A DNA stretch of 64,000 nt from the NCBI RefSeq assembly GCF_039534165.1, contig NZ_BAAAUX010000029.1:152233-216232 (forward strand), given 5' to 3'. The notes beneath the pieces are model-generated. The model did not search any database. It was not told the DNA's origin and saw only the letters and a program-made list of their open reading frames with translations. How positions within the stretch are numbered: position 1 is the stretch's first letter; each line of letters starts with the position of its first letter. Made by a program: the position numbers and the translations under genes. Positions 16,801-25,222 of this stretch are shown here, in pieces. Source of the stretch: Saccharopolyspora_D taberi (lineage in GTDB: Bacteria > Actinomycetota > Actinomycetes > Mycobacteriales > Pseudonocardiaceae).

Positions 16801-17265
16801 GTGGACCACACTATGCAGAGAGTCGAAATCGAAGGCGGCGTGGCCGTCGGCGTGGACAGCTCGGCCTCGTCGCTGCGCGCACTGCTGGTGGCCGCCGAAG
16901 AGGCCAAGAGGCGCGATGCGGTGCTGCACGTCGTGCGCGCCTGGAGCATCCGGACCGCACCGCGTCCGGAGGACTGTCCGCCTGGGGCGGTCCCGAGCAC
17001 GGACCAGTACCACGAGACCGTGCTCGCCGACACCAAGCGGATCGTGCGGACCAAGCTCGGGGAGGACCCGGGCATACCGATTGAGGTGCACGTCGTGCAC
17101 TCACCGTCGCCGCAGGCGTTGCTCTCCGCGTCCCGCGGAGCGGACCTGCTGGTCGTCGGCCACCGCGGACGCGGTGGATTCGCGGGGCTGATGCTCGGCT
17201 CGGTGGCCGAGCAGTGCGTCCGGCACGCGGCGTGTCCGGTGCTGGTCGTGCGCCCGAGCATCTGA
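16801..17265 (+). CDS. Universal stress protein (UspA family)
   Basis: A single-domain, 154-residue Usp protein. The first strand gives VAVGVDSSASSLRAL, and the ATP-binding signature near the end is VVGHRGRGGFAGLMLGSV followed by HAACPVLVV, the G-2x-G-9x-G-(S/T) pattern of ATP-binding Usp proteins. Such proteins accumulate in stress, hypoxia or stationary phase. Start is the GTG at 16801 with GGAG seven bases upstream; the frame extends further upstream without a ribosome site. An AT-rich, repeat-containing promoter lies just upstream. The gene ends 18 bp before tandem array 2. Confidence 0.93.
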   Translation: MDHTMQRVEIEGGVAVGVDSSASSLRALLVAAEEAKRRDAVLHVVRAWSIRTAPRPEDCPPGAVPSTDQYHETVLADTKRIVRTKLGEDPGIPIEVHVVHSPSPQALLSASRGADLLVVGHRGRGGFAGLMLGSVAEQCVRHAACPVLVVRPSI

Positions 17266-17282
17266 GCCGACGTCGGGGCGGT

Positions 17283-18486
17283 GGCCGCTCGGCGCCGCCC
17301 CTGGAAGCGGCGGGGCTCAGCTGCGACCCGATGTGGTTACCGCTCCGCCCGCCTCCAAGCAGCGGTCGCTCGGTCGGCCCCGAAGCAGCGACCGCTCGGT
17401 CGGCCTCAAAGCAGCGGGCGCTCAGCCAGCTCCAAAGCGGCGACCGCTCGGCCGGCCCCAAAGCACCGGTCGTTCGGCCGCTCCGAAGCGGCGACCGCTC
17501 GGCCAGTCGCCAAACAGCGACCGCTCGGCCAGCTCCGAAGCGGCGGCCGTAGGACCGACCTCGGTGCGGCGGCCTCTCGGCCCGCATCGAAACAGCAGTG
17601 GCTCGGCCGGTCCAGAAACGGCGGTCGCTCCGGCAGGTCCCGGAGCGGCGGGCTTGAGTGGCTTCCAAACTGCGGTCGCTCGGCCGGTTCTGCGGCGGTG
17701 GGCTCAGCACTGACCTCGAAGTGGCGGCAGCTCCGGCGCCCAAGCAGCGGCCGCTCGGCCGGTCCCAAAGCAACGGGACGCTCGACCGGCCTCGTAGCAG
17801 CGGTCGCTTGGTCGACCCCGAAGCGGCGGGCTCGGCTGACTTCCGAGGAGCGGCCGTTCGGGCGGCCCCGAGGCGACGGGCGCTCGATCGACTTCGGAGC
17901 CGTGGTCGCTCAGCCTGTCTCAAGGCGACGGGCGCTCGGACGGCTTCCGAGCGATGCTCGCTCGGCTTGCCCAGGGCGGCGGGGCGCTCGATCGGCTTCG
18001 AAGTAACGGCCGCTCAGCTTGCCCGAGGCGGCGGGGCGCTCGGACAGCTTCGAAGCAGCGGTCGCTCGGCCTGGCCCAAGGTGGCGGGCGCTCGGACGGC
18101 TTCCGAGCGATGGTCGCTCAGCCTGCCCAGGGCGACGGGCGCTCGGACGACTTTGAAGCAACGGCCGCTCAGCCTGCCCTGAGGCAGCGGTCGCTCGGAC
18201 AGCTTCGAAGCGATGGTCGCTCTGCCTGTCCGAGGTGGAGGGGCGCTCGATCGGCTTCGAAGCAGCGGTTGCTCGGCCTGTCCCGAGGCGACGGGGCGGT
18301 CGGACGACTTCGGAGCCGTGGTCGCTCCGCCTGTCCCGAGGCGACGGGCGCTCGATCGACTTCGGAGCCGTGGTCGCTCGGCTTGCCCGAGACGGTAGGC
18401 GGTCGGACGGCTTCGGAGCGGGGGTCGATCGGCCTGTCCGAAGGTGGCGGGGAGCCGGGCGGCTTCGAAGCGGGGGGGCTCGGCTA
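17283..18486. repeat. Tandem array 2: about 27-bp units, second half organised as 51-53-bp dimers
   Basis: The first half consists of degenerate units of about 26-28 bp built around AAGC(A/G)GCG(G/A)(T/C)CGCTCGGCC. The core GCGGTCGC and its reverse complement GCGACCGC alternate between units. From about 17930 to 18480 the period is 51-53 bp, with around eleven units combining a CGAAGC-AGCGGTCGCTCGGCCTG half and a CCCGAGGCGACGGGCGCTCGG half. I estimate around forty basic units. The array sits between the 3' ends of the convergent usp and ABC permease genes. Open frames through it on both strands are low-complexity Arg/Ser/Pro and carry no ribosome sites. Its sequence is unlike array 1. Confidence 0.9.
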
Positions 18487-18925
18487 AACACTGGCCCAGG
18501 AGCGGCAGGCCTCGGGCGTCCCTGGAGCGGCGGCGGCTTCGGGGGCCGCTTCGCGTGGTCGCGGCGGCGGGTCCGGGGTTCGTGCCGGCCCCGGACAGCA
18601 CAGGGCCCGGGCCATCCCCCGAATGACAGCCCGGGCCCTCCCCCGTCCCGACCGCAGCGCCCCCGAGCGCTGGTGCAGTCGGTCGATTCTGTTGTGCTTC
18701 GCGCTGTTCGCCGTTGTTCTCGGTGGTGTCCATTTCGGACGTGTTCCACCGGATCGGTTCCGGCGTGTCGCGCGGCGTTACCGTGGTTGATCTCTTTGCG
18801 GGGATCCTATCGGCTTACGTGACCAGGCTCTCGGCCGGGATGGGCGGACCCCATATCCTCCGCCGCCCAGCAGGCAATTCCCCGAAGTTGATCTACGTTC
18901 GAGCGCCCGGTGGCATCCCCGCTGG
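18487..18925. other. Spacer between array 2 and the ABC permease stop
   Basis: I see no convincing gene here. The segment holds the strong inverted repeat at 18602-18639 and a moderately GC-rich stretch. A frame on the minus strand begins at ATG 18733 (MDTTENNGEQ) but runs into the low-complexity array without a ribosome site, so I do not call it. Confidence 0.6.
18602..18639. terminator. 11-bp perfect hairpin between convergent units
   Basis: AGGGCCCGGGC (18602-18612) is the exact complement of 18629-18639, with a 16-base loop. It lies between array 2 and the ABC permease end. It has no T run but is the best terminator candidate in the spacer for either strand. Confidence 0.5.
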
Positions 18926-19651
18926 TCAGGCATCCCTCCGATTCGTCACCGCGAGTCCGATCACCAGCAGTCCGATGCTGACCGCAGCGAAGTACAGCAG
19001 CGATCCCCACGGGCCGAACGGCATGTCCATGGCGCCCATTCCTCCTTCGGACAGGAAGTGGTTGGACGCGTTGAACGGCAGCCACCGCCGGATTTCCGGA
19101 CCTACGCTCGGAATCGCCGAAACCAGGCCCTCGATCAGGGTCGGCCAGAGGATCAGGATGGTCACCGCGCCCGCGCTCTGGCGGACCAGCGCGCCGACCG
19201 CGACCGCGATCACCGCGCCCAGCGCGTAGACCAGGCCGACGCCGGCCACCAGCCGCAGGTCCTCGGCGCTGTCGAGCGCAAGGTCGCCCGCGGGCGAGAA
19301 CAGCTTGGTGACCGCCCAGGAGCCGAAGCCCGCGACCTCGCCGATCACCAGGGCCAGCGCCGCGACGACACCGGTCTTGGCCAGCAGCGCGGCGGTCCGG
19401 TTCGGCACCGCCTGGAAGGTCGCCCGGATCGTGCCGAAGCGGTACTCGGTGGTGACCGCCAGCGCGGCCATCACCATCACCACCATCAGTCCGAACTGCG
19501 AGCCCTGCTGGCTCATCGACACGGTCGCGAAGTCGGCGTAGTTCGCGAACAACCCGGCGAAACCGATCGTCAGGCCCAGCGCCAGGGCCGCGCACCACCA
19601 CGGTGAGCGGGTGGAGAACAGCTTGATGCGTTCCACTGCGAGCAGAGTCAT
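18926..19651 (-). CDS. ABC-2 type permease
   Basis: A 241-residue membrane protein with about six spans, the usual number for an ABC-2 permease. It starts with the family-typical LLAVERIKLFSTRSPWW, then spans near residues 18-38, 53-70, 95-115, 132-160, 165-185 and 215-235. The TEYRFGTIRATFQAVPNRTAA patch is the cytoplasmic coupling region. Start ATG at 19651, directly after the ATPase stop at 19653, so the two are one operon. Likely an exporter of a small drug, peptide or lipid. The 3' end faces array 2. Confidence 0.9.
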   Translation of the reverse strand: MTLLAVERIKLFSTRSPWWCAALALGLTIGFAGLFANYADFATVSMSQQGSQFGLMVVMVMAALAVTTEYRFGTIRATFQAVPNRTAALLAKTGVVAALALVIGEVAGFGSWAVTKLFSPAGDLALDSAEDLRLVAGVGLVYALGAVIAVAVGALVRQSAGAVTILILWPTLIEGLVSAIPSVGPEIRRWLPFNASNHFLSEGGMGAMDMPFGPWGSLLYFAAVSIGLLVIGLAVTNRRDA

Positions 19652-19652
19652 G

Positions 19653-20588
19653 TCACTTTCCTGCCGTCGTCGCGGCGGCGCCGCCGAAATCGGTCTGGTA
19701 CTCCACGGCCTGGCTGGTCAGCTGCATGAACGCCTCCTCGAGCGATCCGCGCTGGAGGCTCAGCTCGTGCAGCACGATGCCGTTGCGGGCGGCGATCTCG
19801 CCGACCTGCTCGCTGCCCGCGTCGCCGACCAGCAGCGTCTCCCGGTCGGGCTGCTGGACCACGAACTCCTGCCCGGTCAGCAGCTGCCGGAGCTCCTGGG
19901 CCTGCGGCGAGCGCACCCGCACGGACGCGTTGCTCGCGCCCTCGACGAACTCGTCGGTGCTGCACTGCGCGATCAGCTCCCCGCGGCCGATCACGATCAG
20001 CTCCTCGGCCGTCAGCGACATCTCCGAGAGCAGGTGGCTGGAGACGAGCACGGTGCGGCCCTCGGCCGCGAGGCCCTGCATGAACCGGCGGATCCAGTGG
20101 ATGCCCTCCGGGTCGAGGCCGTTGACCGGCTCGTCGAACAGCAGGATCTTCGGGTCGCCGAGCAGCGCGGCGGCGATGCCCAGCCGCTGCGACATGCCCA
20201 GCGAGAACCCGCCCGCGCGGCGCCTGGCGACCTGCGACAGGCCGACCATCTCCAGCACCTCGTCGACGCGCCGCAGCGGGATGTCGTTGGACCGGGCCAG
20301 CCACTTCAGGTGCGCCTGCGCCGAGCGGTTCGGGTGCACCCACTTCGCGTCGATCAGCGCGCCGACGGTGCGCAGCGGCTGCTTGAGCTCGCGGTACGGC
20401 CTGCCGTCGACGAGCACCGCGCCGGAGGTCGGCCGGTCCAGGCCCAGGATCATCCGCATCGTGGTCGACTTGCCCGCGCCGTTGGGCCCCAGGAAGCCGG
20501 TGACCCGGCCCGGCTTGACGGTGAACGACAGGTCGTTGACCGCGACCTTCGACCCGTAGCGCTTGGTGAGGCGGTCAGCTTCGATCAT
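19653..20588 (-). CDS. ABC exporter ATP-binding protein (DrrA/CcmA-like)
   Basis: A 311-residue ATPase with Walker A GPNGAGKSTT, a signature that reads FSLGMSQRLGIA (LGMSQ instead of LSGGQ, common in this subfamily), Walker B KILLFDEPVNGLDPEG and H-loop VSSHLLSE. The C-terminal 80 residues form the DUF4162-like extension found in drug and lantibiotic exporters. Start ATG at 20588. The permease follows with one base between genes. The upstream 215 bp hold a CCGATG inverted repeat resembling that before the other exporter, so a LuxR-type regulator may control it; the system at 21671-23516 is the nearest. Confidence 0.94.
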   Translation of the reverse strand: MIEADRLTKRYGSKVAVNDLSFTVKPGRVTGFLGPNGAGKSTTMRMILGLDRPTSGAVLVDGRPYRELKQPLRTVGALIDAKWVHPNRSAQAHLKWLARSNDIPLRRVDEVLEMVGLSQVARRRAGGFSLGMSQRLGIAAALLGDPKILLFDEPVNGLDPEGIHWIRRFMQGLAAEGRTVLVSSHLLSEMSLTAEELIVIGRGELIAQCSTDEFVEGASNASVRVRSPQAQELRQLLTGQEFVVQQPDRETLLVGDAGSEQVGEIAARNGIVLHELSLQRGSLEEAFMQLTSQAVEYQTDFGGAAATTAGK

Positions 20589-20659
20589 GGCTTGCCTCGA
20601 TCATTGGTCACTCCCGTGCAGACTTCGTGCTTCCCCCAGGCACCACAACTCTGCCCCGG

Positions 20660-20680
20660 CCGATGGGACGTCCACATCGG
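20660..20680. promoter_or_regulatory. Inverted repeat with CCGATG arms upstream of the ABC exporter
   Basis: CCGATG (20660-20665) and CATCGG (20675-20680) flank a core that contains the palindrome GGACGTCC; TCGATGGGCC follows at once. It lies 72-92 bp upstream of the ABC ATPase start, a good operator distance. The motif resembles those at 5744 and 10601. Confidence 0.45.
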
Positions 20681-20746
20681 TCGATGGGCCAGGAACGGGT
20701 CAACCTCAGGTCGTACTTTCGGCCGCGGGGAGTGACCGCGGTCTCA

Positions 20747-20819
20747 GGGAAAACCCCGAGCGCTCACGGGAACTACCGCGCGCTCGCGGGAACTGCCGAG
20801 CGTTCACCGGAACCAGCGG
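20747..20819. repeat. Short tandem repeat (three and a half 20-21-bp units) at the HAD 3' end
   Basis: Units start GGGAA or CGGAA and contain CCGAGCG(C/T)TCAC or a close variant: 20747-20767, 20768-20787, 20788-20807 and a partial unit 20808-20819. The last copies overlap the stop codon and final codons of the HAD gene, so the repeat has grown out of, or into, the gene end. Confidence 0.7.
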
Positions 20820-21619
20820 TCGAGGGCCTTCGCCAAGCCGTCGTCGTCGACCGTCGCGGTGATCTCGTCGGCCGCGGCGCGGACCACCTCCGGCGCCTGG
20901 CCCATCGCGACGCCGTGCGCGGCCCAGGTCAGCATCTCGATGTCGTTGTCGCCGTCACCGGCGGCGAAGGTGTCCTCGGCGGGGACGCCGAGCTCGACGC
21001 GGAGCTTCTCCAGCGCCGCGCCCTTGGTCACGCCTGCCGGGACCACCGTGACCCACGGCTGGTAGTGGTCGATGGTCAGCGTGCAGGAGGGGAACTCGAC
21101 CCCGGCCATGACCCGCAGCAGCTCGTCCGCGTCGTGGTCGGCCCAGTTCGCGATCAGCCGCGAGGTCGGTTCGGCGAGCAGCTCGTCGAGGCTGGCCAGC
21201 CGCTGCGGTCCGTGCAGCGCCTCCTCGCGGAACTTGCTGGTGACCAGGCTGCCCACGTCGATGCGCTCGGCCGCGAAGATCGCTCCCGGCAGCCGGGCGG
21301 CCAGCGCCGCCTGCACCGGGGCGGGGTCGAAGGTGTCGACCGCCAGCACCTCGCCGGTCGCGGCGTCCATCCGGACCGCGCCGTTGGAGCACAGCGCGGT
21401 GCCGCCGGTCAGGCCCAGCGCCGCCAGCACCGGGCGGGTGCCAAGCGTGCTCCGGCCGGTGGCGATCACGACCAGCGCACCCGCTTCCACCGCCCGGTGC
21501 ACCGCCGCGCCGACGGCCTCCGAGACGACCTGCGCATCCGGTTCGAGCAGCGTTCCGTCGACGTCGAGGGCTACCAGTTTCGGGGTCCAGGCCGGCTTCG
21601 GCTTCCAGGCGGAGGGCAC
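20804..21619 (-). CDS. HAD-IIB (Cof-type) phosphatase
   Basis: A 271-residue haloacid-dehalogenase hydrolase. Motif I is ALDVDGTLL with the Asp nucleophile and the acid/base Asp two residues on; motif II is VIATGR; Lys of motif III is in GVTKGAALEKL; motif IV is AAGDGDNDIEML. The large C2B cap between motifs II and III marks subclass IIB, which dephosphorylates sugar phosphates, FMN or phosphoglycolate-like compounds. Start GTG at 21619, six bases after TAACCT, a likely leaderless start. The C-terminus overlaps a short tandem repeat. Substrate unknown. Confidence 0.92.
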   Translation of the reverse strand: MPSAWKPKPAWTPKLVALDVDGTLLEPDAQVVSEAVGAAVHRAVEAGALVVIATGRSTLGTRPVLAALGLTGGTALCSNGAVRMDAATGEVLAVDTFDPAPVQAALAARLPGAIFAAERIDVGSLVTSKFREEALHGPQRLASLDELLAEPTSRLIANWADHDADELLRVMAGVEFPSCTLTIDHYQPWVTVVPAGVTKGAALEKLRVELGVPAEDTFAAGDGDNDIEMLTWAAHGVAMGQAPEVVRAAADEITATVDDDGLAKALDRWFR

Positions 21620-21670
21620 CAGAGCAGGTTATGCGCGCTCGCGCCCGAGGTGTCCCGGACGCGTCCAATC

Positions 21671-22327
21671 TCACTGTTCCCCGGGGCGCACCAAACCGGT
21701 CTCGTAGGCCAGCACCACCGCCTGCACCCGGTCCCGGAGGTCCAATTTGGACAGAATCCGGCCGATGTGGGTCTTGATCGTCGCCTCGGACAGGAACAGC
21801 GTCCCGGCCAGCTCGGAGTTGGACAGGCCCTTGGCGACCAGCACCAGCACCTCGCGCTCCCGCTCGGTGAGCGAGTCGAGCACCGACGGATCGCGCAGCT
21901 CGCCCGCGTCCCCGCCGAGGAACCGGTCGAGCAGCCTGCGGGTCACGCTCGGCGACACCACGGCATCGCCGCTGGCCACCGACCGCACCGCGGTGACCAG
22001 CCCGTCCGGCGGGGTGTCCTTGAGCAGGAAGCCGCTGGCCCCGCCGCGCAGCGCGGCCAGCGCGTACTCGTCGAGGTCGAAGGTGGTCATCACGAGCACC
22101 TTCGAGCTGCCGTCGGCGACGATCCGGCGGGTCGCCTCGACGCCGTCGAGCACCGGCATCCGCACGTCCATCAGCACCACGTCGGGGCGCAGGCGGGCCG
22201 CCATCTCGACGGCTTCCTCGCCGTTGTGCGCCTCGCCGACGACCTCGAGGTCGTCCTGGGCGTCGAGCACCATGCGGAAGCCCATGCGCATGAGTTCCTG
22301 GTCGTCGACCAGCAGGACGCGAGACAT
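21671..22327 (-). CDS. NarL/LuxR-family response regulator
   Basis: A 218-residue response regulator with receiver acidic residues in LVDDQ, phospho-Asp54 in VLMDVRMPV, Thr in VMTTFD and Lys in FLLKDTP. The LuxR domain is LTEREREVLVLVAKGLSN with EATIKTHIGRIL. I use the ATG at 22327; a GTG two codons upstream is possible. The kinase gene ends 10 bp upstream, so the pair is one operon. Typical LiaR/DesR-type partner of an ABC exporter; the exporter at 18926-20588 is downstream past the HAD gene. Confidence 0.95.
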   Translation of the reverse strand: MSRVLLVDDQELMRMGFRMVLDAQDDLEVVGEAHNGEEAVEMAARLRPDVVLMDVRMPVLDGVEATRRIVADGSSKVLVMTTFDLDEYALAALRGGASGFLLKDTPPDGLVTAVRSVASGDAVVSPSVTRRLLDRFLGGDAGELRDPSVLDSLTEREREVLVLVAKGLSNSELAGTLFLSEATIKTHIGRILSKLDLRDRVQAVVLAYETGLVRPGEQ

Positions 22328-22337
22328 GTCCACAACC

Positions 22338-23516
22338 CTATCCGCGCGGCAGGGGCAGCACCGCGTGCACTCGCCAACCGCCTTCCGGGCGCGGGCCCGC
22401 GTCGAGGGTGCCGCCGTAGATGGTGGCGCGCTCGCGCATGCCGATCAGGCCGTTGCCGCCGGGCAGCGTGGACGGTTCGGTCTTGCTGCCGTCGTCGACG
22501 ATCTCGATGTCGATGCGTTCGCCGTCGTTGACCGCCCGCACCCTCGCGCGGACGTTGCGGCCGCCGTGCTTGAGGACGTTGGTCAGCGACTCCTGCACGA
22601 TCCGGTAGACGCCGAGCCCGATGCCGGTGGGCAGTTCGTCGAAGTCGCCGACCAGTTCCAGTTCGGTCGGCAGCCGCAGCTCGCGGACCCGGTCGACCAG
22701 CTCGCGCAGGCTCGTCGCGGTCGGCTGCGGGGCGCGGGTGCCGTCCTCGTCGGGGTTGCGCAGGACCTCCAGCAGGCCGCGCAGCTCCCCGAGCGCGGCG
22801 CGGCCGGTGTCGCCGATGGTGCGCAGCGCCTGCTCGGCCAGCTCCGGCTTGTTGCGCAGCGCGTAGGAACCGCCGTCGGCCTGGGTGATCATGACGCTGA
22901 CCGAGTGGGCCAGGACGTCGTGCAGCTCCCTGGCGATCCGGTTGCGCTCCTCGGCGACCGCGATGCGGGCCTGCTGGTCCTGCTCGAACTCCAGGTTCCG
23001 CAGCCGCCGCTCGACCTCGGCGTGGTAGGCGCGGCGGGCCCCGACGAACTCGCCGAGGGCCCAGCAGAACGCCGTGACCAGGCTGTAGACGATGGCCAGC
23101 ACCACGATCGCGCCCGCCCGGCCTTCGAAGTGCGGGCTCTTGACCAGCACCTGGTACGCGACCAGCGCCGCGGCGAGCGCGGTGTAGAGCGCGGCGACGC
23201 GCCTGCCGACGTACGCGACGAGCGTGTAGACGGCGATGCACACCGCGATACCGCCGAACCTGACCTGGGGCGTGTCCGCGGTGATCACCACGAGCAGCAG
23301 CCCGGCCAGCGTCACGTACGCCGCGGGCACCGGCCAGCGCCGCCGCACGAACAGCGGACCGGCGAGCAGGAGACCGGCCGGCACCGCCAGCCACAGCGGC
23401 TGCGGCCGGGTGTCGGTGTAGATCGCGTCCGCCAGGTCCGGGACCAGCACGAACAGCGCGATGAGCGCATCTCCCACCGCCGGATGCGCGCGCATCCACA
23501 GACTCAGCCTTCGCAC
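22338..23516 (-). CDS. Sensor histidine kinase, HisKA_3 type
   Basis: A 392-residue membrane kinase with about five hydrophobic spans in residues 13-155 and no large extracellular domain, so it probably senses the membrane itself. A coiled coil (about 160-195) leads to the H-box RIARELHDVLAHSVSV with phospho-His at about 199. The HATPase domain shows VQESLTNVLKH (N-box), VDDGS and GGNGLIGMRERA. Start is the GTG at 23516, exactly seven bases after TAGGCT, a leaderless arrangement that excludes the much longer open frame upstream. Partner of the response regulator that follows. Confidence 0.93.
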   Translation of the reverse strand: MRRLSLWMRAHPAVGDALIALFVLVPDLADAIYTDTRPQPLWLAVPAGLLLAGPLFVRRRWPVPAAYVTLAGLLLVVITADTPQVRFGGIAVCIAVYTLVAYVGRRVAALYTALAAALVAYQVLVKSPHFEGRAGAIVVLAIVYSLVTAFCWALGEFVGARRAYHAEVERRLRNLEFEQDQQARIAVAEERNRIARELHDVLAHSVSVMITQADGGSYALRNKPELAEQALRTIGDTGRAALGELRGLLEVLRNPDEDGTRAPQPTATSLRELVDRVRELRLPTELELVGDFDELPTGIGLGVYRIVQESLTNVLKHGGRNVRARVRAVNDGERIDIEIVDDGSKTEPSTLPGGNGLIGMRERATIYGGTLDAGPRPEGGWRVHAVLPLPRG

Positions 23517-23664
23517 ACCGACGAGCCTAGGCAGCCCGCGCCGCGACGGCGTCATCCTCCGGGGCCGACCGCGTCCACCTGCGGTCGGATCCCGGCGGAC
23601 GGCCCGTGCGCCGAGGGGCCGCGTGGCAGGATGTCCGCACGCGTCGCCGATCGAGGGGTCATGG

Positions 23665-25218
23665 GTGAGTACGGGAACCGAGCAACAGCACTGGCCCGGT
23701 CCGCTCTCCGCGGCCGTCGCGCGGCTGTGCACCGGGCTCCAGCCGCAGGTTTCCGAACGCACCGCCGCCGGGTTCCGCGAGGTGCTGCGGCGGCTGTCGG
23801 CGCCGTTGCAGGTCGCCGTCGCGGGCCGGATCAAGTCCGGCAAGTCGACCCTGGTCAACGCGCTCATCGGGCGCCGGGTCGCACCGACCGACGTGGGTGA
23901 GTGCACCCGGCTGGTGACCCGGTTCCAGTACGGCACCGTGGACCGCGTCGAGGTGATCTTCAACGACGGCGGCAAGCAGGCCATCCCGTTCGACGCCGAC
24001 GGCGGCATCCCCGCCGACCTGGGGATCGACGTCGAGAAGGTCTCGCACCTGGAGGCGTACCTGACCAACGCGGTGCTGCGCGACCTCACCGTGATCGACA
24101 CCCCGGGCCTGGGTTCGCTGGACGCCGCGTCGGTCGCGCGGACCGAGGAGCTGCTCGGCACCCGGCCGGACGAGGAGCCCGGCGACGACGAGCTCGACCC
24201 GGTCTCCCGCAACGCCGTCGCCGGGGCGGAGGCCGTCCTCTACGTCGTGACGCAGGCGGTCCGCGCCGACGACCAGCAGGCGCTGGCGTCGTTCACCGCG
24301 GCCACCGCGAGCCGGGAGGCGGGGCCGGTCAACGCGATCGCGCTGCTGAACAAGGCCGACACCATCGAGCCCGATTCGGTCGAGGGCGCCGACGGCGACG
24401 TGTGGGCCGCGGCCACGACGATCGCGGACAAGCAGTCGCAGCTGCTCAAGCCCCGGGTCGCCGACGTGCTGCCGGTGATCGGCCTGCTCGCCGAGACCGC
24501 CGAGACCGGCGGGTTCACCTCCGCCGACGCCGACGCGCTGCGCGAGCTGGCCGGGCTCGACGAGGCGACCCGCGAGACGCTGCTGATGTCGGCGGACCTG
24601 TTCACCAGCTGGGAGTGCGAGGTCCCCGCCGGGGTGCGCAGCAGGCTGCTGGAGCGGATGGACCTCTACGGCATCGGGCAGGCGCTGGCCGCGATCGACG
24701 CCGATCCCGAGATCACCGCCGGTGCGCTGCGGCGCAGGCTGCTGGACGCCTCCGGGCTCGCGGGCGTGCTGAGCCGCCTCGACTCGGTGTTCCGCGCCCG
24801 CGCCGACGGCATCAAGGCAGCCGCCGCGCTCGCGTCGGTGACCGCGCTCGCGCACGCCTCCGGGGACCAGGGCGAGCGGCAGCGGGTGCACGACGCGATC
24901 GAGGTGCTGCTGGCCAAGCCGGAGGCGCACCAGCTGCGGCTGCTGGAGGCGCTGACGCTGGTCGCGTCCGGGGCGGTGGCGATGCCCGACGACCTGGCCG
25001 AGGAGGTCATGCGGGTCGGCAGCGCTTCCGACATCGGCGAGCAGCTGGGGCTTCCGGGCCGCGGCAGGCAGGAGCTGACCGACTACGCGCTGGAGCGCGC
25101 GGGCTGGTGGCGGTCGTTCTCGTCGTTCGGCGCCACACCTGCGCAAAGTCGGATCGCGCACGTGGTGCACCGCGCCTACTTCCTGATCTGGCAGCAGTTG
25201 CGGGCCCAGAGCACGTGA
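23665..25218 (+). CDS. Dynamin-like GTPase, IniC-like
   Basis: A 517-residue bacterial dynamin-like protein expected to bind GTP and act on membranes. G1 is GRIKSGKSTLV (about residues 54-64), G2 a Thr in DVGECTRLV, G3 VIDTPGLGSLD, G4 LNKADTI. The C-terminal half is helical and lacks an obvious membrane hairpin, as in IniC (493 residues) of Mycobacterium, whereas the second GTPase downstream is longer and has one. Start GTG at 23665 with GAGGGG six bases upstream. A GrpE-like gene follows after four bases, then the second dynamin. Paired dynamins usually work as a heteromer in membrane repair or septation; iniBAC responds to cell-wall drugs. Confidence 0.9.
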   Translation: MSTGTEQQHWPGPLSAAVARLCTGLQPQVSERTAAGFREVLRRLSAPLQVAVAGRIKSGKSTLVNALIGRRVAPTDVGECTRLVTRFQYGTVDRVEVIFNDGGKQAIPFDADGGIPADLGIDVEKVSHLEAYLTNAVLRDLTVIDTPGLGSLDAASVARTEELLGTRPDEEPGDDELDPVSRNAVAGAEAVLYVVTQAVRADDQQALASFTAATASREAGPVNAIALLNKADTIEPDSVEGADGDVWAAATTIADKQSQLLKPRVADVLPVIGLLAETAETGGFTSADADALRELAGLDEATRETLLMSADLFTSWECEVPAGVRSRLLERMDLYGIGQALAAIDADPEITAGALRRRLLDASGLAGVLSRLDSVFRARADGIKAAAALASVTALAHASGDQGERQRVHDAIEVLLAKPEAHQLRLLEALTLVASGAVAMPDDLAEEVMRVGSASDIGEQLGLPGRGRQELTDYALERAGWWRSFSSFGATPAQSRIAHVVHRAYFLIWQQLRAQST

Positions 25219-25222
25219 GGGG

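Noticed and set aside
16811..18749. Repeat-protein reading of array 2 on the minus strand, with a start at 18733
   Set aside because: Unit lengths of 26-28 and 51-53 bp do not keep one frame, and several frames are equally open. There is no ribosome site or family match.
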